From an uncultured Dehalococcoidia bacterium (GTDB lineage Bacteria > Chloroflexota > Dehalococcoidia > Lucifugimonadales > JAAXIE01), in contig OX638353.1 of NCBI GenBank assembly GCA_951813255.1, positions 2,046,001-2,110,000 on the forward strand: a DNA stretch of 64,000 nucleotides. Reading direction: 5' to 3'. Positions 16,600 through 25,810 of this stretch are shown here, piece after piece. Numbering within the stretch: position 1 is the stretch's first letter; every line of letters starts with the position of its first letter. The translations under genes and the position numbers were made by a program. The notes beneath the pieces are model-generated. The model was not told where the DNA came from. It did not search any database and saw nothing but the letters and a program-made list of their open reading frames with translations.

Positions 16600-18279
16600 T
16601 TACATGCGCTCCGGGGCCGACATGCCCATCAGGTCGAGGCAGCGGGCCACCGTAACCTGCGCTGCCTCCGTCAGCTTGAGCCGGGCCAGCATCAACTCGT
16701 GGTCTGCAGGCTCGGATGAGAGGACGCGGCAGTTTTCATAGAAGGAATGGAAAGCAGTGGCCAGCTCTAGTGTGTAGTGGGGCAAGTGGTGCGGCTCCAG
16801 GTTCCGCGCCATGCTCTCCACCAACTCCGGCAACACTAGGAGTTTGCGTATCAAGGCCAATTCCGCGGGGTGCTGCAGCAGGGACACATCTCCGCCCGAC
16901 CAGTCGATGTCCCGCTCACGGGCATTGCTCAGGATGCTGGCAATACGGGAGTAGCCGTACTGAAGGTAGTAGACCGGATTGTCCATCCCCTCCTTCTTGG
17001 CCAGCTCTAGGTCGAAGTCCATCTGAGTGTTGGGAGTGCGGGCAAGAAAGTTGTAGCGGCAGGCATCGGCACCCACTTCATCCACCAACTCCCGCAGGGT
17101 GATGAAGTCTCCGGTGCGCTTGGATGCCCGCACCGTCTCGTCGCCCCGCTTGAGGGTCACCATCTGGGAAATCATGATGGTCAGACGGTGGGGGTCGATG
17201 TCCATCGCCTCCATGGCTGCCTTCATGCGGGGCACATGCCCTTGGTGGTCAGCACCCCAGATATCAATGACCTGCTGGAACCCACGCCGGGCGAACTTGT
17301 TGTAGTGGTAGGCCACATCGGAGGCAAAGTAGGTAGGCGAGCCGTTGGAGCGCACCAGCACGTTGTCCTTATCCTGCCCCAGTGCACTGGAGGCGAACCA
17401 AGTAGCCCCGTCTTCTTCTGACACATAACCGCGGGAACGCAGCAGGTCCATAGCGCTCTGATACTCATCACCCCAGTACAAGCTGCCCTCGCTGAACCAG
17501 TTGTCGAACTCAACCCCGATGTGCTGCAAATCGTCACGGATCAGGTCCACCATCTTCTGCCGTCCCTTGGGCGCAATATCGTCCAAGGCCTCCTCTGTGG
17601 AGAGGTCGAGATACCGGCGGCCCTCTTGCTCCGCCATCTCCCGGGCCACATCGGTGACGTACTCCCCTTGGTAGCCGCCTTGGGGCAGTTCGGCCTCCTC
17701 TCCCATAACCTGCCGGTAGCGGGCCAGCAGCGAGGCGTAGAAGTTCTCCATCTGGCTGCCTGCATCGTTCACGTAATACTCGCGGGTCACCTCGTAGCCA
17801 GCGGCCTCCAGCACCTTGGCCAAGGCGGATCCCAGCACTGCACCCCGCGTATGACCCACATGCACCGGGCCCGTAGGATTCACACTGACGAACTCCACCA
17901 TCACGGGCTGCCTCTGGCCAATCGCAATCGACCCATAATCAGCTCCCGCGCTGCGGACGGCCTCGACCTGCTGCGCCAGCCAAGCATCGGTCAAACGGAA
18001 GTTCACAAATCCAGGAGGGGCTGCCCAGACCTCCCCCAGTTCATCGCCAGGCTCCACCTGCTCCGCCAAGGCTTGCGCGATCTCCAAGGGGTTGCGCCTC
18101 GCCGGACGGGCTAGCCTCAGGGCAATGCTGGTAGAAAAATCGCCATTGTCAGGGTTGGAGGGACGCTCGATAGCGATGCCATCCAGGGGGTCCACGTTCA
18201 ATGCGCCTTGGGTGCGGAGCTTCTCGAAAGCCTCGACCACCCGGGAAAGTATGACTTCTCGTATTAGCTGGTTGGCCAT
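16600..18279 (-). CDS. argS: Arginyl-tRNA synthetase
   Basis: A 559-residue class I synthetase that charges tRNA-Arg. The N-terminal Add1 domain (~1-110) recognises the tRNA D-loop; then the HIGH motif occurs as VNPTGPVHVGHTRGAVLG (~135-150). The catalytic fold includes WGADHQGHVPRMKAAMEAM, and the KMSKS-equivalent region is the degenerate RASKRTGDFITLREL, normal for ArgRS. The C-terminal DALR anticodon-binding domain follows PVYYLQYGYSRIASIL, ending RCLDLMGMSAPERM. Length is typical and the ATG is the natural start. It is the downstream neighbour of recG on the same strand. Confidence 0.97.
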   Translation of the reverse strand: MANQLIREVILSRVVEAFEKLRTQGALNVDPLDGIAIERPSNPDNGDFSTSIALRLARPARRNPLEIAQALAEQVEPGDELGEVWAAPPGFVNFRLTDAWLAQQVEAVRSAGADYGSIAIGQRQPVMVEFVSVNPTGPVHVGHTRGAVLGSALAKVLEAAGYEVTREYYVNDAGSQMENFYASLLARYRQVMGEEAELPQGGYQGEYVTDVAREMAEQEGRRYLDLSTEEALDDIAPKGRQKMVDLIRDDLQHIGVEFDNWFSEGSLYWGDEYQSAMDLLRSRGYVSEEDGATWFASSALGQDKDNVLVRSNGSPTYFASDVAYHYNKFARRGFQQVIDIWGADHQGHVPRMKAAMEAMDIDPHRLTIMISQMVTLKRGDETVRASKRTGDFITLRELVDEVGADACRYNFLARTPNTQMDFDLELAKKEGMDNPVYYLQYGYSRIASILSNARERDIDWSGGDVSLLQHPAELALIRKLLVLPELVESMARNLEPHHLPHYTLELATAFHSFYENCRVLSSEPADHELMLARLKLTEAAQVTVARCLDLMGMSAPERM

Positions 18280-18385
18280 CAGTGTTAGTTTCCTCGCTGG
18301 AGTTTACGTAGGCACGACAGGGCGCTGCAGTCCATCAAACATTCTACAGGACACTGAAGGCCCACGACGTACGTAGACCGGCCGC

Positions 18386-20914
18386 TTACCCTGCGTCGGC
18401 AATTGCTTCCTGCAGGAACCGTTGCACCTGACCTGCCAGCACACGGTTCTCCGCTGCTTCAAGGCTGGGGTCCTGCTCAAGGACGGTCGTCGCGTACTCG
18501 CGGGCCGTGGAGAGCAGGTCGCTGTCGGAGAGTCGGGCCATATGAAGAGTTGGTAGCCCGCTCTGGCGTGTGCCGAAGAAGTCGCCCGGCCCCCGCAACT
18601 CCAAGTCCACCTCAGCCAGCTTGAAGCCGTCCTGTATGCCCGAGACTGCCTCCAAACGCCGTTTTGCCTCCTCGCCGGGGTCATCTGCCAGCAGCAGGCA
18701 ATAGCTCTGATGCTGGCCACGACCCACACGGCCCCGGAACTGATGCAACTGGGCTAGCCCGAACCTGTCGGCCCCTTCCACCAGCATCACAGAGGCGTTG
18801 GGCACATCGATACCGACCTCCACCACAGGCGTGGATACCAGGATGTCCATCTCGCCATCGCGGAAGCTGCGCATCACCTCTTCCTTCGCTGTGGGACGCA
18901 TCCTGCCATGCAGCAGCCCAAGGCGCAGGTCGGGGAACACCTGCTGCGACAACCGTTCGTACTCCACCGAGGCGGCCCGGGTCTCCACTGACTCGGATTC
19001 ATCAATGAGCGGACAGACCACGAAGGCTTGCCTCCCGTTCTGCACCTCTTGGCGCACGAACCGGTAGGAGTCATTTCGTTTGTAGGCGGGCACCCATCCG
19101 GTGCGCACCGGCTCTCGCCCTGGGGGAAGTTCGTCGATGGTGGAGATATTCAGGTCCCCGTAGAGCGTCATGGCTAGGGTGCGTGGTATGGGTGTGGCCG
19201 ACATTACCAACAGGTGGGGATTGTATTCGCCTGATTCTTTTAGCGCAGCCCGTTGCAACACACCGAAACGGTGCTGCTCGTCCACTACCGCCAAAGCTAG
19301 GTTGGGTATCTTCACCTTCTCCTGTATCAAGGCATGGGTGCCGATGACTATGTCCAGCGAGCCATCGGCCAGACGCCGGCGCACCTCTCGTTTCACCTTC
19401 GCTGGTGAGCTGCCCACCAGCAGACCTACGGATACCGGCGCAGCTAGCGGTTCCAGTTGCACCGAGAAGAAGCTGTCCTCCGGCTCGTCCACAAGGAGGC
19501 CACCCAAGAGGGCGGACACAGTGTTGAAGTGCTGCTCCGCCAACACCTCGGTGGGAGCCATGATTGCCCCTTGATAGCCTGCTGCCACAGCAGAGAGCAG
19601 GGCGACCAGGGCCACCACCGTCTTTCCGCTGCCCACGTCTCCCTGCAGCAACCGGTCCATGGGCGGTCCGGACGTCTCCATAGCCTCACCGATTTCCGCC
19701 ATGCACCGTTTCTGGGCTCCCGTGAGCGGGAAGGGCAGTCCTTCTATGAAATTGCCGACTGCTGGAGCATTTGCGGGGACTTGAGTGCCAGGCGCCGATG
19801 CAGTGGCAGCGCCACGGCGCAGCATGACCGCCAGTTGCAACACCAGCAGTTCATCAAAAGCCAAGCGCCGCCGCGCCTCCTCCAACACCTGCCTGTCCGA
19901 AGGATAGTGGGTCTCTGAAACGGCCTTGGCCAGCGCCATTAGCTCATTGAGCTCCAGGAACGCTGCGGCCACTCCGTCTTCTATGATCGTCTGCCAGCGC
20001 TCCAAGGCCTGCCATGTGAGGCGGCGCACGGAACGCTGCACCAAGCCTTCGGTCAGGGGGTAAACAGGCACCAAGCGTCCCGCATTCAGAAGCTGGTCCT
20101 GCTGGTCGGTGAACTCGTACTCGGGCGACTGAAACTCCAATCGTCCCCGGTACATGTCTACCCGTCCGCTGAGGACCACTCGCCGGTTGGTGAGCAGGTT
20201 CTTTACCATGTATGGATTGCCAAAGAAAGTGACCTGCACGTTGCCCGTGTCGTCGCTGATCACCGCCTCGGTGCACTTGAGGTTCCGCATCCCCCGCACC
20301 GTCTCGTGCGCTTCAAACACGTGGCCTTGTATGGTGTGCGTCTCGCCGGGCCGCAGATCACTGATTTTGGAGATGGACGCGTAGTCCTCATGGCGCCGGG
20401 GGAAGAAGTAGAGCAGATCACGAACGGTCTCGACATCCAAGCGTTTGAGCCTAGCCGCGGTGCGTGAGTTGACCCCCCTCAGCAGCGTGACGGGTGAGTC
20501 GAGGCCTGCATTCAGCTTGGAAGAAGCGTCTTCCTTGGACTTGGCCCGGTTCTTGGGCTTGGCTTGGGTGGGCGCATCTTCAAGATCGGGCGTGTCTGCC
20601 GGTCCCAGGGGCTCTTCAGGCACTGGTTCTGTCTGAACAAGTGAGGCTGGCACCCTGTCAACTAGCTCGAACAGCCGGGCAACGAGCCTCTCACGGCGGA
20701 CCAGGTCGGCTTGGCGGTACTGAGGTTCCGCCAAGCGTGGCGCCAAAGATGGGTCTCCAAGCAGCAATGCCAAGTCTGGTGCCCAGCGCTTGAGGTACCC
20801 GTCCAAGCCGCCGATTACAGAACCGTCGGCGTAGCCCTTGCTTCGCTCCAGCTCCAGTACCTTGCGGAAGGACCGCAGGTCAAGGGTGGGTTGGCGTTCT
20901 TCGGAAACGGTCAT
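18386..20914 (-). CDS. recG: ATP-dependent DNA helicase RecG
   Basis: An 842-residue superfamily 2 helicase that reverses stalled forks and branch-migrates recombination intermediates. An N-terminal extension (~1-150) precedes the wedge/OB domain (GETHTIQGHVFEAHETV..., ~195-300). Helicase motifs: Walker A GDVGSGKT, motif Ia APTEVLAEQH, DExH-type VVDEQHRFG, motif III MSATPIPRTLAMTLYGD, motif V VEVGIDVPNA and motif VI QFRGRVGRG. The N-terminus is longer than in enterobacterial RecG (~690 residues), as is common in several other phyla. Order with the FakA/FakB-like genes upstream resembles the fakA-recG order of Firmicutes. Confidence 0.96.
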   Translation of the reverse strand: MTVSEERQPTLDLRSFRKVLELERSKGYADGSVIGGLDGYLKRWAPDLALLLGDPSLAPRLAEPQYRQADLVRRERLVARLFELVDRVPASLVQTEPVPEEPLGPADTPDLEDAPTQAKPKNRAKSKEDASSKLNAGLDSPVTLLRGVNSRTAARLKRLDVETVRDLLYFFPRRHEDYASISKISDLRPGETHTIQGHVFEAHETVRGMRNLKCTEAVISDDTGNVQVTFFGNPYMVKNLLTNRRVVLSGRVDMYRGRLEFQSPEYEFTDQQDQLLNAGRLVPVYPLTEGLVQRSVRRLTWQALERWQTIIEDGVAAAFLELNELMALAKAVSETHYPSDRQVLEEARRRLAFDELLVLQLAVMLRRGAATASAPGTQVPANAPAVGNFIEGLPFPLTGAQKRCMAEIGEAMETSGPPMDRLLQGDVGSGKTVVALVALLSAVAAGYQGAIMAPTEVLAEQHFNTVSALLGGLLVDEPEDSFFSVQLEPLAAPVSVGLLVGSSPAKVKREVRRRLADGSLDIVIGTHALIQEKVKIPNLALAVVDEQHRFGVLQRAALKESGEYNPHLLVMSATPIPRTLAMTLYGDLNISTIDELPPGREPVRTGWVPAYKRNDSYRFVRQEVQNGRQAFVVCPLIDESESVETRAASVEYERLSQQVFPDLRLGLLHGRMRPTAKEEVMRSFRDGEMDILVSTPVVEVGIDVPNASVMLVEGADRFGLAQLHQFRGRVGRGQHQSYCLLLADDPGEEAKRRLEAVSGIQDGFKLAEVDLELRGPGDFFGTRQSGLPTLHMARLSDSDLLSTAREYATTVLEQDPSLEAAENRVLAGQVQRFLQEAIADAG

Positions 20915-20967
20915 CTCCCCACCAGTTTATCACTGGTGGGGATGCTCGCCGATGTCCCCGGACGCAG

Positions 20968-21804
20968 CTAGCCTGCCCTTATGACAGCGGCGCCCAGAGC
21001 CCCCGGCCCTAGGTGGGCCCCCAGCACTGGGCTGAAGCGGGCTTGCACGACCTCGGTATCGGTGCCCGAGACGATTCGTTCCTTCAACGCCTCTGCATCC
21101 GCCGGGTCAGTGGTGTACATGACCGCTGAGTGGTCTAGCGGTCCCAGACCCCGTATCCGGGAAGCCATCTCGTCCAAGCCCTTGCGTCGCGTGCGGGGCC
21201 GCGCTACCGGCGCAGCCACGCCCTCGCTGATCGTCACAATGGGCTTGAACTTCAGGGCCGATACCAGGAAACTCTGCGCTCTGCCAGCCCGTCCTCCCCG
21301 GCGCAGGTATTCGGCGGTATCCAGCATGGCATAGGTGTGGGTGCGTGATCGGAGGTGCAGCACTCGCGCCACCACGTCCTCTCTCGAGGCTCCGTCCGCA
21401 GCCATCTTGGCTGCCTCCAAGGCCATGAAGCCCAGACCCATCGAGGTCTGCTCCGAGTCGATAATGTCGATGGGGCCATTCTCGTCCAAGGCGTTTTTCG
21501 CTTGAGTAGCCGAGTTCACCGTGGCGCTCAGCTTGCCAGAGAGGAGCACCGCCACCACCTCTCGATCCCCTTCTCGCAGGGACGCAAACAGCTGCTGAAA
21601 TTCGGACACCGCTGGCTGCGAGGTGGTGGGGAAGTACGTCTCACCGATCAGCATCTCGTAGAACTGCTCCCGGTTGATGTCCACTCCATCGCGGTAGGTT
21701 CGGTCTCCAAAGCTGACGCTGCACGGCACGACACGGATGTCAGCCTGTTGCACCAACTCTGGAGGCAGGTCACAGGAGCTGTCGGTAACGATGGTAACAG
21801 ACAT
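20968..21804 (-). CDS. DegV family fatty-acid-binding protein (FakB-like)
   Basis: A 278-residue DegV protein. The family binds a free fatty acid and presents its carboxylate to the kinase FakA. The N-terminal motif IVTDSSCDLPPELV, the YRDGVDINREQFYEML segment and TSQPAVSEF match the fold; the middle TLRRGGRAGRA-type stretch (YLRRGGRAGRAQSFL) is the usual FakB loop. It lies 9 nt downstream of the DAK2/YloV (FakA-like) gene, making a complete fatty-acid kinase pair that would activate exogenous fatty acids to acyl phosphates. ATG start supported by the normal family N-terminus. Confidence 0.88.
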   Translation of the reverse strand: MSVTIVTDSSCDLPPELVQQADIRVVPCSVSFGDRTYRDGVDINREQFYEMLIGETYFPTTSQPAVSEFQQLFASLREGDREVVAVLLSGKLSATVNSATQAKNALDENGPIDIIDSEQTSMGLGFMALEAAKMAADGASREDVVARVLHLRSRTHTYAMLDTAEYLRRGGRAGRAQSFLVSALKFKPIVTISEGVAAPVARPRTRRKGLDEMASRIRGLGPLDHSAVMYTTDPADAEALKERIVSGTDTEVVQARFSPVLGAHLGPGALGAAVIRAG

Positions 21805-21813
21805 AGAAGATCG

Positions 21814-23457
21814 TCACTCCAACGAAGCTACGTACTGGTAAAAGGGCTGCCCGCCATGGTGGACCTCCACCTCTACATCCTCTCGGTCAGCCGTCAGGAG
21901 GCTGGCCGCCTCCATTGCGTCGGTTTCACGCAGGTCAGCACCCCAGTAGAGGGTAACATGACACCCGGAGATGTCGTCCCCCTTCTGGAGGGCTTCCAGA
22001 AGCACCGCGTTGGGCGCGTCGCCCACTGCCACCAGTTCATCATCCCTGAGAGCGATGTACTGGCCTGCTTGGACGGGCATGCCGGAAACCGTGGTGGACC
22101 GCACCGCTTGGGTCACCTCCACGGTGATCACAGACGCCAAGGCCTCGCTCATCGCCTCCAGGTTGCTCTCCAGCAACGCCCCTTCGTTAAAGGCCAGCAG
22201 GGCTGCTATGCCCTGCACCATAGTCTCGGATGGTACCACGTGCAGACCCGTCCCGCGGGCTTGGGCGGCTTGGTTGGCCGTTGCCACCACATTCCCATTA
22301 TTGGGCAACAGTACCACGTTGTCTCCCAGCCATTGCACAGCATTCAGCAGTTGCTGCGTGCTGGGGTTCATACTTTGACCGCCCGGCACCACAGCACGGC
22401 ACCCCAACTCCCTAAAGAGGTTGGCAAAGCCCTCCCCCTGCGCCACAACCACAATCGCCGGCTCCGAGGCTTCCAACTCTCCCCGGTGATGGGCCACAAA
22501 ACCTTCACGCTGCAAGTCCATGTCGTCCACCCGAACACCGCTAACGGTGCCGATAGCACCGGCATGGGCCAGCACCACCTCCGGGTCTGGGGCATGCAGG
22601 TGTACGCGGGCTAGGGACTCATCGCCTATGACCCCAACTGAGTTCCCGATGTCAGCGCACCATTCCCGCAACTCCTGGAGAGGCAGGCTCTCGCCCTCCA
22701 GCATAAACTGGATGCAATAGCCATACTCCTCCTGCTCGGCCGCGTCCAGATAGTCCGCGTGCACGGTGATGGCCCCGTCCAGCGTACCATCGGCTGGCCG
22801 GCAAATCTCGAACTCCATGGAGTCGACGTCTTCACCTGCGAGGGACGCGGTCATTGCCTCCATCAGCAGAACGATGCCCTGCCCTCCGGCATCCACAACG
22901 CCCGCCTCACGCAGCACCGGCAACAGGGCAGGTGTGTTGGCCAAGGAAATCCGGGCACCGGCGGAAGCGGCCTGCATCACGGTCGTTGGCCCCGGGCCGT
23001 CGTGATTCAAGGCTTGCCTGCCCGCTTGGGCCAACTCCCGCGCCACCGTAAGCATGGTGCCTTCCACCGGCTTGCTCATGGAGGCATAGGCGGCCACGGA
23101 GGCCTCCTGCAGGGAGTCGACTACGTCCGATGCAGTCAGTCGATCTTTGGCACGACTACCGTCTGCAAGACCCTTGAGAAACTGGGAAAGGATAACCCCG
23201 CTGTTGCCCCTCGCCCCCAAAAACGCTCCTCGCGCGATGTTGCCCAGCACGTTCCCGGCAGTGGCGTCGGACTGACGATCGCCCTCCTCCGCCGCTTGTC
23301 GCATGGTCAGGAGCATGTTGGTCCCCGTATCCCCGTCGGGCACGGGAAACACGTTGAGCGCATTCATGTCGTCCCGATAGCGCTCAAAGCAACGAATGGA
23401 GGCCTCAAACGCTCGCCTGAGCTCTGGGCCACCGATAGTTTCCGGGTATCCTGACAA
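21814..23457 (-). CDS. fakA: DAK2-domain fatty acid kinase FakA-like (YloV)
   Basis: A 547-residue protein with an N-terminal DAK2 ATP-binding domain (NALNVFPVPDGDTGTNMLLTM, DGDTG binding Mg-ATP, then GARGNSGVILSQFLKGLA) and a C-terminal DegV-like FakB-docking region (PNNGNVVATANQAAQ). It phosphorylates fatty acid carried by FakB. Start is TTG at 23457, the only suitable codon before the conserved domain. The FakB-like gene follows after 9 nt. rpmB lies divergently upstream, as rpmB and yloV are often neighbours in other phyla. Length normal. Confidence 0.87.
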   Translation of the reverse strand: MSGYPETIGGPELRRAFEASIRCFERYRDDMNALNVFPVPDGDTGTNMLLTMRQAAEEGDRQSDATAGNVLGNIARGAFLGARGNSGVILSQFLKGLADGSRAKDRLTASDVVDSLQEASVAAYASMSKPVEGTMLTVARELAQAGRQALNHDGPGPTTVMQAASAGARISLANTPALLPVLREAGVVDAGGQGIVLLMEAMTASLAGEDVDSMEFEICRPADGTLDGAITVHADYLDAAEQEEYGYCIQFMLEGESLPLQELREWCADIGNSVGVIGDESLARVHLHAPDPEVVLAHAGAIGTVSGVRVDDMDLQREGFVAHHRGELEASEPAIVVVAQGEGFANLFRELGCRAVVPGGQSMNPSTQQLLNAVQWLGDNVVLLPNNGNVVATANQAAQARGTGLHVVPSETMVQGIAALLAFNEGALLESNLEAMSEALASVITVEVTQAVRSTTVSGMPVQAGQYIALRDDELVAVGDAPNAVLLEALQKGDDISGCHVTLYWGADLRETDAMEAASLLTADREDVEVEVHHGGQPFYQYVASLE

Positions 23458-23549
23458 ATCGTTTACCTTGTCGCCACACGGCAGGTATGTTACGCTTTGA
23501 AGCCGATTCTAGCGAAGGCCGACAGAGCGGTCAAACAGGGACCTACGTA

Positions 23550-23735
23550 ATGAAGTGCAATACCTGCGGCAAGATCGGGATGTGGGGCAACAACGTCAGC
23601 CATTCCAAGCGACACACCCGCACCCGTTTCATGCCCAACATCCACAAGGTAACCCAGAAAGTCGACGGCGCCACCAAGAAGGTCGCCCTCTGCACCCGCT
23701 GCATACGCACGGCGCACAAGCTACCCCGTAGCTAG
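23550..23735 (+). CDS. rpmB: 50S ribosomal protein L28
   Basis: A 61-residue L28. The family motif is clear: MKCNTCGKIGMWGNNVSHSK, then RTRFMPNIHKVTQKVDG. The ATG at 23550 is the true start; the longer open frame from 23487 lacks homology and would add 21 residues before Met. Two CxxC-type pairs (CNTC, CTRC) suggest the zinc-binding form. It is a single gene on the plus strand within a mostly minus-strand block, divergent from fakA and convergent with rpe. Confidence 0.95.
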   Translation: MKCNTCGKIGMWGNNVSHSKRHTRTRFMPNIHKVTQKVDGATKKVALCTRCIRTAHKLPRS

Positions 23736-23744
23736 GGCCGCCCG

Positions 23745-24443
23745 CTACGCCTCCAAGCTTGCCCGTAGGCGGTCCATAGCCTCGGCCACAGTCTCTTTGT
23801 CGTTGAATACGGCTGAGCCTGCCACTAACACCGTCGCGCCTGCGTCCACCATATCCCGGGCGGTCGCCTCGTTCACACCGCCATCCACCTGAAGCTCCGC
23901 GGAGTATCCACCCTCGTCCAGGATGCGGCGCATGCGGGCCACCTTTGCCACCGTCTCCGGTATCAGCTTCTGCCCTCCGAAGCCGGGGTTCACGGACATC
24001 ACCAGCACCACGTCAAGAAGGGGCAACACCTCCTCAATGACCGAGAGAGACGTCCCCGGGTTGATTGCCACGCCAGCCCTGCACCCCACCTCGTGGATTT
24101 GCTGCAGAACACGGTGCAGGTGGGTGCATGCCTCCGCCTGCACAATGAGATGATCGGCTCCGGCCTTAGCAAAATCCCCCACCAACCGCTCCGGCTCCAC
24201 CACCATCATGTGCACATCCAGTGGTAGCTTGGTGGCGGGACGTATGCCCTCCACCACCACCGGACCAATGGTCAGGTTGGGAACAAACCGCCCGTCCATC
24301 ACGTCCACATGAATGTAGTCGGCCCCAGCTTGGTCAGCCTCCACCACCTGCTCCCCCAAGCGACCGAAGTCAGCCGAGAGTATGGAGGGGGCGAGCTTGA
24401 TCCGCTGCGGGCCGGAGCCGGGCATGCTCGTGGAGATGGTCAT
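23745..24443 (-). CDS. rpe: Ribulose-phosphate 3-epimerase
   Basis: A 232-residue TIM barrel that interconverts ribulose 5-phosphate and xylulose 5-phosphate. Motifs: KLAPSILSADFGRLGEQV, the metal-binding HVDVMDGRFVPNLTIGP, LDVHMMVVEP, VMSVNPGFGGQKLIPET and the phosphate-binding VDGGVNEATA...VAGSAVF. The true ATG is at 24443; the frame runs open to 24647 but that extension overlaps argH and has no homology. The start overlaps the argH stop as ATGA, so translation is coupled to the arginine operon. Confidence 0.95.
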   Translation of the reverse strand: MTISTSMPGSGPQRIKLAPSILSADFGRLGEQVVEADQAGADYIHVDVMDGRFVPNLTIGPVVVEGIRPATKLPLDVHMMVVEPERLVGDFAKAGADHLIVQAEACTHLHRVLQQIHEVGCRAGVAINPGTSLSVIEEVLPLLDVVLVMSVNPGFGGQKLIPETVAKVARMRRILDEGGYSAELQVDGGVNEATARDMVDAGATVLVAGSAVFNDKETVAEAMDRLRASLEA

Positions 24444-25804
24444 TCTTCCTCTCCCAAACATCGTTTGGCTTCTTCCAAGGCCAGTCGCACCTGATTCGGG
24501 GCGGTGCCTCCTGTCACGTTTCGCGCCTCCGCGGAGCCTCGTGGCGTGATGCGGTACACGTCTTCCTCGAACAACTCCGAGAAGCCCCGGTAGTCCTGCA
24601 TGGGTAGTTGCTGCAACGTCAGGCCTCTGGAGTGGGCGTGGGCGCAAAGTTCGCGCACCACACCGTGCGCCTGCCGGAAGGGCATCCCCTTGCCCACCAG
24701 ATAATCTGCCAGGTCGGTGGCCAGCATGAAGCTGTCAGAAGCAGCCTGCTCCATGCGCTCGGCCTTCACTTCCATGGTGGAGACTACCGATGCCATCACT
24801 TCAAGCGTCGCCAGAAGGGTATCGGAGGCATCGAAAAAGCCCTCTTTGTCTTCCTGCATATCCCGGTTGTAGGTCAACGGCAGCCCTTTCATCACCGTCA
24901 GCAGGGCCATCAAGCTCCCATACACCCGCCCCGTCTTCCCCCGGGCAATCTCAGCGAAGTCGGGGTTGCGTTTCTGGGGCATTATGCTGCTGCCAGTGGA
25001 GAACTTCGGGGCCATGGCCACAAAGCCGAACTCGCTGGACGACCAAAGCACCAGCTCTTCGCTGAGCCGCGACATGTGCATCATGCACGTTGCGGCCGCC
25101 GCGTGAAAGTCCAGCAGATAATCGCGGTCCGAGACGGCATCCATGCTGTTGGCGGTCACACCGTCGAACCCCAACTCGGCTGCCACCCAGTCCCGGTCCA
25201 AGGGATAAGGCACCCCCGCCAGTGCACCACTGCCCAATGGCAGCACGTTGGCCCGACGATGGCACTCCTCCATGCGAGTACGGTCCCGCTGCAACATCTC
25301 GAAGTAGGCCAGCAGGTGGTGCGCCAGCAGCACGGTCTGGGCCCGCTGCATGTGGGTATATCCCGGCATCACCACCTCACGGTGGGCGTCCCCTTGGGAA
25401 ACCAATGCCCGCTGCAGCTTGGCAATGCCATTGCAGGCATCCTTCAGCACATCCCGCGCATACATCCGCATATCGACCGCGACCTGGTCATTGCGCGAGC
25501 GCCCAGTGTGCAGCTTGCCTGCCGGAGGCCCGATGAGTTCATGCAGGCGCGACTCCACATTCATGTGGATGTCTTCAAGCTCCTCCTGCCACGGGAAATG
25601 CCCGCCCTCAATCTCGTCGCGGATAGAGCTGAGACCTTCCACGATGAGTCGCGCATCCTCCTCGCCAATGATGCCTTGGCGTGCCAGCATGCGGGCGTGG
25701 ACCATGGAGCCAGCAATGTCATGCCGGTAGAGACGGCGGTCGTAGTGGATGGAAACGGTATAGCTGTTGGTCATAGCGGAACAGGCTGCCCGGCTCTCGG
25801 CCAT
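24440..25804 (-). CDS. argH: Argininosuccinate lyase
   Basis: A 454-residue enzyme that splits argininosuccinate into arginine and fumarate, the last arginine step. Signature GSSIMPQKRNPD is present, with TGRSRNDQVAVDMRMYARD and GYTHMQRAQ as other active-site segments. The N-terminus is odd: family members begin with a WGGRF-type motif, but here the protein begins MAESRAACSAMTNSYTVSIH, and the in-frame argG stop 6 nt upstream rules out a longer version. It may use Met11 instead. It follows argG and its stop overlaps the rpe start. Confidence 0.94.
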   Translation of the reverse strand: MAESRAACSAMTNSYTVSIHYDRRLYRHDIAGSMVHARMLARQGIIGEEDARLIVEGLSSIRDEIEGGHFPWQEELEDIHMNVESRLHELIGPPAGKLHTGRSRNDQVAVDMRMYARDVLKDACNGIAKLQRALVSQGDAHREVVMPGYTHMQRAQTVLLAHHLLAYFEMLQRDRTRMEECHRRANVLPLGSGALAGVPYPLDRDWVAAELGFDGVTANSMDAVSDRDYLLDFHAAAATCMMHMSRLSEELVLWSSSEFGFVAMAPKFSTGSSIMPQKRNPDFAEIARGKTGRVYGSLMALLTVMKGLPLTYNRDMQEDKEGFFDASDTLLATLEVMASVVSTMEVKAERMEQAASDSFMLATDLADYLVGKGMPFRQAHGVVRELCAHAHSRGLTLQQLPMQDYRGFSELFEEDVYRITPRGSAEARNVTGGTAPNQVRLALEEAKRCLGEEE

Positions 25805-25810
25805 TCCAGC

